DNA of 64,000 nt from Hordeum vulgare subsp. vulgare. Its lineage: Eukaryota > Streptophyta > Magnoliopsida > Poales > Poaceae. Location of the stretch: NCBI RefSeq assembly GCF_904849725.1, contig NC_058520.1, positions 398,921,993 to 398,985,992 of the forward strand, written 5' to 3'. Made by a program: the position numbers and the translations under genes. The stretch's first letter is position 1. Every line of letters begins with the position of its first letter. Of this stretch, positions 57,001 to 64,000 are shown piece by piece. Under the pieces are notes generated by a model that saw nothing but the letters and a program-made list of their open reading frames with translations, did no database searches and was not told the origin of the DNA.

Positions 57001-58202
57001 GTGTTAGTGAGTTATATGATCTCATGGTCATAGGAATAAATACTTGACACGCAGAAAACAGTAGCAACAAAATGACACGATCAACATGCTACGTCTATTA
57101 GTTTGGGTCTAGTCCATCACGTGATTCTCCCAATGACGTGATCCAGTTATCAAGCAACAACACCTTGTTCATAATCAGAAGACACTGACTATCATTGATC
57201 AACTGGCTAGCCAACTAGAGGCATGCTAGGGACGGTGTTTTGTCTATGTATCCACACATGTAAATGAGTCTTCATTCAATACAATTATAGCATGGATAAT
57301 AAACTATTATCTTGATACAGGAATTATAATAATAACTATACATTTATTATTGCCTCTAGGGCATAATTCCAACAGTAATAGTAGAAAATCTTACCATGCA
57401 ATCTCCATGCATGTTATCGTAGTTCACCACGTGCACTAGTGGCACATATTGACCATAATGTTGGGGAGTTTGGTGATAGGTATTGTAATTCTCAAAATCA
57501 TTGATAAATTGGACAAGATGATGTTTCTCCTTACAAGTTAATTCTGCTTCATCATTGTAGTAATAGGTTCTGTCTACCATTTTCCGTACATTTGTTGAAG
57601 AATGAAAATAAGTTGTCAATGGAAATAAGTTGTCAAGTATTTTTAAGTAAACAATATAAATTACTTAATAAATGTGGTTGAGAAACTCACATAATGGTAG
57701 AACTGGAGGCGTCTGCACATCGACCCAGATGTCGATATTACCTTCAATTTCATCTTTCGGACGAATATCAAAGGTGATAAGCATATTAGGCTCAAATGCA
57801 TAAGCCTTGCATAGTGCTACCCAAGTTTTGCATTTAAAAAAGGAGTAGGTGTGTGCATTGTACAATTTTACGGCAAAAGTATAACCATGCTCGGTCCTCA
57901 AGTGAACTATCTTTACCTCCATATTTATTTCAGTACTGAAACCAATCTTATCCAACACATAATGGCTTGCATGGCAGGGGATACGCTAGTAGAATAGTAA
58001 AAAATAAAAATTATAAGTTGAAGCAAAAGAAGTCATGCTTAATTACGAAAAAAGACTTGTCGTTGTGACTTACTGTATCCACTTCGAAGTCCTCATCCAG
58101 CATGATGCTGAAGCACCTATCATCAACTAGGAAAGGCGTGTCGCAAAGGCCGCGCTTGTCTTGGCAGTATTCGCACATAACGAATTCGTCGTCAGACGAC
58201 AT
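48043..58202 (-). CDS. B3/pseudobarrel-like protein gene in CACTA, four coding exons, intact
   Basis: Minus-strand exons 58202-58074, 57985-57691, 57573-57395 and 48354-48043 (129, 295, 179 and 312 nt) join in phase at every step, with GT-AG introns throughout and a normal stop, giving 305 codons including the stop. Exon 1 starts MSSDDEFVMCEYCQDKRGLC (a Cys cluster). Exon 2 holds GYTFAVKLYNAHTYSFFKCK, then TWVALCKAYAFEPNMLITFD, the W..FC..Y.F.PGM..FD pattern of a B3-type DNA-binding barrel. Exon 4 holds a second such end (SPRIGDNMISILHNGESGPI). An AG precedes the ATG by three bases, so a further 5' exon is likely. Intron 3 contains the whole 8.9-kb copia element; without it the intron was about 100 bp. 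Role unknown: accessory CACTA protein or captured host gene. DNA binding is inferred from weak motif likeness. Exon structure 0.85, identity 0.5. Confidence 0.7.
48443..50263 (-). mobile_element. 3' LTR of element 3
   Basis: 1821 bp. On the plus strand it reads TGTTGGGAAACGTCGC to CATAATTCCAACA. TATATATA promoter motif in reverse near 48909. Open frames in it repeat those of the other LTRs and are not genes. Confidence 0.93.
50264..50272 (-). other. Polypurine tract of element 3
   Basis: GTCTCCCAC on the plus strand (GTGGGAGAC on the minus strand), directly beside the 3' LTR. Confidence 0.75.
50316..54294 (-). pseudogene. Copia gag-pol of element 3, two frameshifts
   Basis: From the ATG at 54294 (MEHATVILNF) the frame runs 1013 codons to 51253, through gag with CFYCKGMGHWKRNC knuckle, protease DTGS, integrase D/D/E residues and RT with YVDD, then stops because one A of a short A-run (51255-51258, plus strand) is missing compared with element 2. 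The next frame continues 51235-50702 (KSFSMKDLGEAAYILGIKIY), until a second break near 50780 that is identical to the one in element 2. RNase H follows in a third frame, ending ITM at 50316. The integrase zinc finger reads CEPY where element 2 has CEPC, so its last metal-binding Cys is lost. The element could not make its own complete pol. Confidence 0.92.
54295..55532 (-). other. Untranslated leader of element 3
   Basis: About 1.24 kb between gag start and primer-binding site, collinear with 13028-14263 of element 2. No supported gene. Confidence 0.6.
55533..55549 (-). other. Primer-binding site of element 3
   Basis: The minus strand reads TGGCATCATGAGCTAGG, the same 17 bases as at 13011-13027, one base from the LTR. 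Confidence 0.75.
55551..57374 (-). mobile_element. 5' LTR of element 3
   Basis: 1824 bp, on the plus strand TGTTGGGAAACGTCGC to CATAATTCCAACA. It drives transcription leftward, that is, in the same direction as the B3-like gene whose intron it occupies. Confidence 0.93.
56016..56023 (-). promoter_or_regulatory. LTR TATA box of element 3
   Basis: TATATATA in CCTATATATACGG when read on the minus strand, at the same LTR position as in element 2 (12537). Confidence 0.55.
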
Positions 58203-60120
58203 TTCCTAAAACAGAGAAAATTTGGGCATGGCATTTACTAAAAAGTGGACATATGGAGCGCCTAAAATTTGCCGGAACGGAAATGAATCAACATTCCGGC
58301 AAAACATTAAGTTGACCAAACCTCAGAAATACAAGCAAAGCTACCAAACATGAAGAGCACTCTTTCGGTGCAAGGGAAGTATCAAAAAGAAAAACATGAA
58401 TGAACAAGAATAAAGAACATCAACATTCTACTTTCATCTTTGTCAGATAATAATTGGTTCAGATTTTGTTTCAGCATGGCAAGCACCCTAGGCAGATAAT
58501 AATTGTAGTCTGTTGGTAGCTAGGGCTAATGAAGCATAAAAGGAGACTGGATCACAAACTATGTCATATTATACTCATTTTTGTTAGCTAGGGAACCATC
58601 TGTAACATAGATATGCAGAAGATCCTGAAACACCATAGGTTCCAGCAAAAAAGCTTAAACACCATAGGCTGAAATGAATATCATTATTACTTGTAAACAA
58701 CGTCCTTATAACCAAGGAAAAGTCCCTAATGCAGCACACACAAGCCCTGCAGGAAGGGTTATATTACATGATAAAAATGATAACCATTGACTCGATAGTG
58801 CAACTCCTACGGTGGAGGCAGATCATAAGGACCAGTCCGACTAATCAGTAATCACTGACGAAGGAAAAGACCTTCTAATTAGCAGCACTTCGTATAACTT
58901 AACTTTGCTAGCCTTTGATTATTGTAATCTGAATATTTAGTATGCATTGTTAAGTTTTATAGTGCAACTCCTCTAGTGTGAAGTCTTTCAAAGTCAGTCC
59001 TTCTTTCCGCATAACTTAACTTTGCTAGCCTCTTCGACACTTGACATTGCATTCCTTCATCAGGATATCACATACCCCGCCGGTGTACATGTACAAATTC
59101 CAGAAAACAAACCCTGAGGGACTGGAGCAGCCACATGACGCCGGAGATGGGGAAGATTATGGTGGACCAGGCTCCAAGGGTCTGGTTTTAGCTTGGCCCA
59201 CTCAACTCCGGCCAACCCCTTAACTTTGCCAAAATGAAAAATGACGATCGTCCCCGGCATGCACCAGGCTCGTCAGCAATCATGATGGTTCTTCGATTTC
59301 TTTGCTCATCATCTTCAGCCTGAGCATTCTTTGTTGCAATTAGGAAGCCACAATGCACAATATATACAAATTATGCCTTTAATTGATACTTTGAGTTATC
59401 CTAGCAACTCTGGTAGCTATAGGTGAATGCATCACACTTTGCCTTTTTACCTAGTATAGCATGCCTTTGATTCAGCCTAAGTTTGCGACATACCTGTGGA
59501 AGCAAACACACAAAACCAAATTGCCCCCTTGTGGTTTCCTGGAACACTTGTTGATTTCAATAAGAGTGGGCGACGAACAATAGACAATATGACACAGCCA
59601 AGTGATGCTGAAAAAGACAATCATCAAGGTCGAAGCCGATGATGGTCTCGTCTTCTGATGAACAAATGCTTATCACGTAGACTTGTCAGGAGCATCATCA
59701 AAGTGTGGCCCCTCACTCTAGTACCACCACCAGACGTCAGTCGTGTGGAAGAGACTCTAGCTGAAAGCATTGCTTATCACATCCATCATGCACTCAAGAT
59801 TTAAAGCATGCATTACATGGTAAAAAAAGAGATCAATGACACCAACTTCCTTGTTATTTTTCAGAAAACAACTTTCATGTTGTCGACCTATTTGAGCACC
59901 CCGCCTCTCCCACACAAAAATGAAAAAAGGAAATAAAGAAAAATAGAGAGATGCCTCTCCTCAAGCTGTAAGAAATTGTCAGCAATGCTTCCACATTCTT
60001 CTGTAGGATGGATAATCAAACTACTACCTACGCAATATCGATAATGGAAGCATCATTCACGTCCTGGGATCACCTTACATTTGCATAGGCATCTCAATCA
60101 CGTCAATCAATGTTCATACC
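58203..60120 (-). other. Presumed first intron of the B3-like gene
   Basis: No coding seen in 1.9 kb of CACTA interior. On the minus strand the right edge has a good donor (AGGGTAG|GTATGAAC at 60121/60120) and the left edge a good acceptor (CTGTTTTAG|GAAATGTCG at 58206/58205). It could therefore be one intron in the 5' untranslated region. This is inference from splice signals only. Confidence 0.45.
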
Positions 60121-60500
60121 TACCCTAGTGACAATGGTTCTATGAATGTTTTTGTGAAGGGGAACGAAGGAGGCGTGAAGGGAGGGAGGGGGCGAGAGGG
60201 GTGAACCTCGCGGACGAAGGAGGAGAGCGCGGTAGAGGCGGAGGGGGAGGCGGCGGCCTTGTCGTCGCCCATCATCGGGTGTCGGTCCGCGCGCGGTGGC
60301 CGGCGCGGGTCGGAGGGAGGAGGAGGCCCTCGCTCGTCGGAGGAAGGAGGCGAGGACCGGGTGGCGGGGGAGGAACCCTAGCGGCGGCGGCGAGGGGGGG
60401 GGGAGGAACCCTAGCGGCAAGGCTCGGTCAATCGGCGGGGGTGGACCGGGCGGCGGCGGGAGGTGGTTAGGGCCGGCCTTCGGGGGAGGAGACAGGGGAG
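60121..60500 (-). promoter_or_regulatory. GC-rich 5' leader of the B3-like gene (putative)
   Basis: A strongly GC-rich island in the CACTA. The minus strand is C-rich and contains CTAGGGTTCCTCCCCC twice, a phrase typical of plant 5' untranslated regions. The transcription start would lie close to the right subterminal repeats. The same DNA is open in frames on both strands because of its composition, and I see no protein family in them. Confidence 0.45.
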
Positions 60501-60539
60501 GGAAGATGTCGTATAGTGGGGGGAGGGTTACCAATCGCG

Positions 60540-60850
60540 CACCTCCTAAGAATGCGCCATTGGTAACCAGGATTACTAATGGCGCACCTGGTGTGTGGTG
60601 CGCCATTACTAGTTTTGAAAAAAAAATTGTTAGTAGTGGCGCATCGTGGGTGTGGTGCACCATTACTAGTTAAAACTTGTAATGGCGCACTTTCCCCTGG
60701 TGCGCCACTGCTAAGTCTGGGAAGGGTGTGGGGCCAGAAAAAAAACTAGTAATGGTGCACCGCACACCAGGTGCGGCATTAGTGGTGCGCCACTGCTATA
60801 TAGCAGTGGCGCACCACATACATGGTGCGCCATTAATGTCCATATTATTT
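60540..60850. repeat. CACTA subterminal repeats, right
   Basis: About ten copies of GGTGCGCCATTA/TAATGGCGCACC-type motifs in both orientations, matching those at 47440-47640. Confidence 0.8.
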
Positions 60851-60874
60851 ATAGCCTTTTTTCTAGTAGTGGAC

Positions 60875-61770
60875 TGAATTTTGAACCACTCCCCTCTTCA
60901 TATAGGTCTAAGGAAAAAAGGCTCCTTCCTTGGCAAAGCTATTTTTCAAATACTTGCATACTTGGCTCCTCAACTTTTTTCTGGCTAGATTGTTGGTTGT
61001 TTACACAGTCCCTCTCCACTACTTTCTCTATCTTATTTACACACCATACTAAGCCCAATGATCTTGTTGATAAGATAATGATGGACGGGATTAAACTGGG
61101 CTTGCATATCTGGCTAACCTTAATCGCTACCAATGAACTTGCGGCCATGAGATCTTGGTTGCAGGTTGTGCACCTCATTAGAGTCCGTGACGAACAATCC
61201 TTTCTTAACAAAGCGGCTTTCTCCTCTTAGGGAGCTTATGATGCTCTTGCTTCCCATCTCTCGGGTCCTAACCTTGCTCACATCTGGGACTCTCATGTCC
61301 CTAACAGGATCCAGTTGTTTGGTTGGTTATTCTCTTTGGACAGGTTTAACACAAGGGCTAATCTACATCGCAAGACCATCATGACTCCTCTTCTTGTCCA
61401 TGTTGTAATGCAGCTCCGGGGACCAAGCTCACATGTTCTTCACATGCCCAGCGACTGCTTGCATTTAGGGTACTATTGGGTTGCACACTTGTTTCGCACC
61501 ACTAGCGGAGTTATGGAACTCGACGGTTCAGTTCAGGCTTCCTCGGTCAGTTTGGTCCTTTATTTTATTGCTCATGCTCTCAAAATTTTGGGGTGCTCGA
61601 AACACCAAAACTTTTAAGAATATGTCTCTCTTTCCAAATGATGTAATTAGGGCCCTAACCTCACTCTCTGGTCACACCGCCTTAAAAAGACGAAACAAAA
61701 AAATCACCGCGAATTGTGGCTGGATTTTTTCATCTATGGTCTTTCTTGAACCTTTATTTTGATTAAAATA
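60875..61770 (+). pseudogene. LINE ORF2 C-terminal part (zf-RVT) and end
   Basis: After the CACTA the LINE resumes (NFEPLPSSYRSKEKRLLPW). Further on, in shifting frames, come IWDSHVPNRIQLFGWLFSLD (the WKAWAPPKVKFFLWL-like start of zf-RVT), LLVHVVMQLR, a HMFFTCPATACIW block (Cys/His motif) and a final NAKTFNNMSL-like stretch. The reading fades out near 61770. At least three frame changes. No clear poly-A tail. Confidence 0.75.
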
Positions 61771-61833
61771 TATTCAAGTGGGGAGCCTATCTCAATACGG
61801 GTTAGAGGAGCCCTGATTACATCATTTGGAAAA
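61631..61833. repeat. Short inverted duplication at the LINE end
   Basis: TTTCCAAATGATGTAATTAG and the nine bases after it (61631-61659) recur inverted at 61801-61833 with small changes. A 29-bp piece of LINE coding sequence is thus repeated in reverse about 140 bp downstream. Confidence 0.6.
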
Positions 61834-62175
61834 ATACATGTTGATATATTTGGGTAATATGTATTAGTGTATACGAGCAGAATATATTGATGATGAATGT
61901 GGAAAAGTACACACACAATATATTAGTAATACACATTGACATGGAAAGTACAAACATATGAAGACATGAAATACAAACAGATACTATCATTGAAAGTGAA
62001 CACACATTAGGATATGAAGTACAAGCACGCTAGTGTGGAAAGTACACAAAACAAAACATAAAACACATGTTACCATGGAAAGTACACACGAATACGAGAA
62101 GTACAAGTATAATACTATGAGAAGTACACATTAATATAGGAAGTATAATTATACTACTATGGGAAGTACAACACT
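61834..62175 (+). repeat. Degenerate short-unit repeat array (GGAAAGTACA type)
   Basis: About a dozen loosely spaced units of GGAAAGTACA/GAAGTACAAG/GAGAAGTACA, each followed by an A/T/C-rich spacer giving a period near 20-30 bases. No coding and no element ends seen. Confidence 0.55.
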
Positions 62176-62332
62176 TTGTAAAACAAGTTCGTTGAAACCT
62201 ATTAATATGAGGTCACGTTTCGCATCTATCGATGTGAGAAATGCAATGGTGAAAATGATACGTAAGTGGAATGCTTGATTAAAATAGAAGCTAAAAATAC
62301 ACTTATAGGGGCTCCACACATCGGCAACCGGG

Positions 62333-62786
62333 TACAAAAAGCAACCAAAATAGTCAAGTAACAAGACATGTTGAGCATGCATTATTCCATGTGTCGCCAC
62401 TAGGCGCGACAGGAGGTTCTGCATGGGGCACCTCTAACCCGTGACTATATTGTATCTTTTATAGAGGTGACTCATATTATAGTTAACTAGCAAAAGTGCG
62501 TTGCAACGGAAGAGAAAATAACACACGCTCCGAACGTAATATATTTTCACATGGCATACAAAAAGCAACCAAAACAGTCAAGTAACAAGACATGTTGAGC
62601 ATGCATTGTTCCATGTGTCGCCACTAGGCGCGACAGGAGGTTCTGCATGGGGCACCTCTAACCCGTGACTATATTGTATCTTTTATAGAGGTGACTCATA
62701 TTATAGTTAACTAGCAAAAGAGCATGTGCGTTGCAACGGAAGAGAAAATAACACACGCTCCGAACGTAATATATTTTCACATGGCA
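62333..62786. repeat. 224-230-bp tandem duplication including a Helitron 3' end
   Basis: The unit starting TACAAAAAGCAACCAAAA at 62333 recurs at 62557 with very few changes. The second unit is six bases longer at AGCAAAAGAGCATGTGCG. Each unit contains ACTAGCAAAAG...GTTGCAACGG, a Helitron 3' end in reverse (CTAG at 62487 and 62711). Confidence 0.85.
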
Positions 62787-63505
62787 TCACATCTGTGTTG
62801 CCCACGATGGCCTTAGTGCTCACACAATGAAACCGCATTTGAATGTACAATCACTCGGAATAAGATGAGAAATATGTTGTTTCTCCCCACGAGGTTTTCC
62901 AAAGGTGTGCATGTGTGGTTAACGATGGTTTTCTTTCCTCTCAATTTGGTTTTAATTTAATGGATGTTTATTGCAATTCGTATCGTCGTCAGAAAGAGAG
63001 AAAAAAAAGGATCGTGCACTACAGATTAAGTTTGCACCAAAAATAATATTTAAAAGGTATTCAACAGCTAAAAATAACATCCTATTTAGATTCTACATAT
63101 TTTTTAATCAAATTTCATATATAACATGTTAAAATCGGAGTTCCGGTTTGAAAGATATGGATAATTTTGTTTTAGATAAAATGTGGATTGATTAACTGAA
63201 AAGTTAGGGTTTATTTTGTTAAAACAGATAAAATGTTTCTGCTGACTTAAATACGGAGGGCGGGTTAATTACGTGAAACATTGGTTTTTTTTTGAAAAGG
63301 CAAAAACGATTCGTTTTCTGACTTAAATCCGGACTGCGGGTTGATTACCTCAAACATCACGGGGTTTTCTGAAAAATGCAAAAAAAGATTCATTTTCTGA
63401 CTTAAAACAGGACCGCGGGTTGATTTCAGCAAACATCAGGGGCTTTTCTGCAAAATAGCCACGACGGACGACAGAAGCCGTCAGCACTTTATTATTAGGG
63501 AGAGA
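62711..63505 (-). mobile_element. Small non-autonomous Helitron
   Basis: The left edge is A|CTAG (62710/62711) followed by the hairpin-type GTGCGTTGCAACGG. The right edge on the minus strand is TCTCTCCCTAATAATAAAG starting at 63505, preceded by A. This is the A/T target, 5' TC and 3' CTAG pattern of Helitrons. Length 795 bp from the inner 3' end, or 1019 bp if the duplicated 3' end at 62487 is the true one. The interior includes two similar 80-bp parts (GACTTAAATCCGGACTGCGG and GACTTAAAACAGGACCGCGG) and no genes. Confidence 0.65.
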
Positions 63506-63514
63506 TACCATCAA

Positions 63515-63696
63515 TGTAGAACGATAGAGAGGAGAGAAGGATTGGCAGAATGTGATGTGTGTTGCATTGAGACTCTCGGGCAGTTTATATGGAGTACATG
63601 GCTTGGAGGGCAAGAAGCCTCTCCTAGAGATAAGGTAGAAGATGACTACAAAGCATAGTCTACCAAATACAAGAGATGTGCATATATAATCTAACA
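63515..63696 (-). mobile_element. Short LTR (182 bp) of a copia or TRIM-like element
   Basis: Minus strand: starts TGTTAGATTATATATGCAC at 63696 after a purine-rich ACCATGGGGGGA and ends CGTTCTACA at 63515. TG...CA ends with TGTTAGA/TTCTACA; TATATA near the start. The left flank ATCAA (63510-63514) is the presumed TSD. The partner LTR would lie beyond the right end of the window. Confidence 0.6.
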
Positions 63697-63711
63697 TCCC
63701 CCCATGGTTGT
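63697..63711 (-). other. Polypurine tract of the short-LTR element
   Basis: The plus strand TCCCCCCATGGTTG corresponds to minus-strand CAACCATGGGGGGA immediately before the LTR, which sets the orientation of the element as minus. Confidence 0.6.
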
Positions 63712-64000
63712 AGCGGTAGCATCGCGGACAACAGGATCGTCATGAACGGTCAGACTGGAGAGAAACCGACGAGCTGACCCCACCCCCACCCAACGCAGAC
63801 GCTGTAGTAGCGTCATTCCTAATGTCGCTTCGAGGATGCGTTGACGGGAGAGGAAGCCGCTGAGGTGCTCAAGTGAGGTTATAGCCATTTATGCCGAAGT
63901 CGAGGTTGCCAAGAGCGTTGGTGGTGGAGCCATGATCGAGGTAGCCGTGCGAGGGGTCGTCGTGGTCGATGTCGCACGAGCGCATAGTGCGCGAAGAGAG
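63712..64000 (-). other. Internal region of the short-LTR element (partial)
   Basis: GC-rich DNA running to the window end. On the minus strand a 65-codon frame (63888-63691) is open, but no copia domain is recognisable. The terminal part may be untranslated. Confidence 0.35.

Larger units (their letters stand above)
48443..57374 (-). mobile_element. Complete Angela/BARE-type Ty1-copia retrotransposon (element 3)
   Basis: An 8932-bp element in minus orientation with LTRs 55551-57374 (5') and 48443-50263 (3'), and perfect TSDs GTAAT at 48438-48442 and 57375-57379. It is a close relative of element 2: same primer site, purine tract, gag start and RNase H frameshift. The LTR pair differs at some twenty to thirty visible places plus a few small indels, so its age is similar to that of element 2. 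It is inserted in intron 3 of the CACTA-borne B3-like gene, in the same transcriptional orientation as that gene. Its own pol has an extra private frameshift. Confidence 0.95.
47402..60871. mobile_element. Large CACTA transposon carrying a B3-like gene, TSD GAC
   Basis: Left end CATTACTAGAAAAAAGCTAT (47402), right end inverse ATAGCCTTTTTTCTAGTAGTG (ending 60871), flanked by 3-bp TSD GAC (47399-47401 and 60872-60874). Both edges carry subterminal repeats of the form GTGGCGCACC/GGTGCGCCAC (47440-47640 and 60540-60840). Without the copia element inserted in it (48443-57374) it is about 4.5 kb. No TNPD-like transposase is visible, so it is probably mobilised in trans. It carries one multi-exon gene on the minus strand (48043-58202, with a 5' leader at 60121-60500). 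It is inserted in LINE ORF2. Confidence 0.9.
37880..61770 (+). mobile_element. L1-like LINE split into six pieces by five insertions
   Basis: The plus strand carries one LINE ORF2 in order: endonuclease (37880-38053 and 38468-39518), reverse transcriptase (45253-45842, 46409-46766), later ORF2 (46927-47401) and zf-RVT C-terminus (60875-61770). Removing a Tourist MITE, a solo LTR, a small CACTA, a Stowaway MITE and a large CACTA restores a collinear 3.5-kb element, near the usual length of plant L1 ORF2. Each junction is supported by the TSD of the inserted element. The LINE itself is old, with many stops and frame changes. Its own TSD and poly-A tail could not be fixed. Confidence 0.85.

Noticed and set aside
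60201..60663. Gly-rich and Pro-rich frames on both strands in the CACTA
   Set aside because: Base-composition artefacts of a GC-rich leader.

Overview
This is a plant nuclear window, almost certainly from the Triticeae (wheat, Aegilops or barley lineage). It holds no intact ordinary host gene that I can support. Nearly every assignable base belongs to transposable elements typical of large grass genomes: long-LTR Ty1/copia elements of the BARE/WIS/Angela type, a very long solo LTR resembling the Sukkula type, L1-like LINE pieces, CACTA elements, Stowaway and Tourist MITEs, and Helitrons. Target-site duplications (TSDs) and terminal motifs can be read for most of them, so the order of insertion can be deduced.

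Left part (1-11197). The window opens in the last 75 bases of a copia polyprotein, followed by its 3' LTR (108-1808). That element sits in a Sukkula-like LTR (1809-5551), which itself lies in the gag of an older minus-strand copia element (5552-9591). The same gag is split again, inside its zinc knuckle, by a solo LTR (5893-7310, TSD CTTAC). Degenerate repeat DNA follows.

Middle left (11198-24040). A complete Angela-type copia element (11203-20107, TSD TTTCC) has a long gag-pol frame broken once, at the start of RNase H. It is followed by satellite-like repeats, a CACTA-like remnant, a Stowaway MITE and unassigned DNA.

Helitron block (24041-37315). Helitron-type termini bracket a 13-kb segment in minus orientation. 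It carries eight exons of a broken UDP-sugar pyrophosphorylase, one exon of a sulfate transporter, part of an ANTH-domain clathrin-assembly protein, a LINE 3' end and several unidentified exon-like pieces. Most lie on the same strand as the Helitron. Two 5'-like and two 3'-like ends suggest nesting.

Right part (37880-61770). One L1-like LINE of about 3.5 kb is spread over 24 kb by five insertions: a Tourist MITE (38054-38464), a 5.7-kb solo LTR (39519-45247, TSD CTACT), a small CACTA (45843-46405), a Stowaway MITE (46767-46926) and a large CACTA (47402-60871, TSD GAC). The large CACTA contains a second, minus-strand Angela-type copia (48443-57374, TSD GTAAT). It also carries a four-exon gene encoding a B3/pseudobarrel-like protein. 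All of that gene's splice phases agree, and the copia element lies entirely inside its third intron, so the 305-codon frame (stop included) is still intact.

End (61771-64000). An array of short repeats, a 224-bp tandem duplication carrying a Helitron 3' end, a small Helitron, and the 182-bp LTR of another element that runs off the window.

Main points: the intact B3-like gene inside a CACTA with a 9-kb retrotransposon intron; the multi-gene Helitron; tRNA-like modules inside the very long LTR; and one RNase H frameshift shared by two independently inserted copia elements. Family names rest on recalled features, not on database searches.
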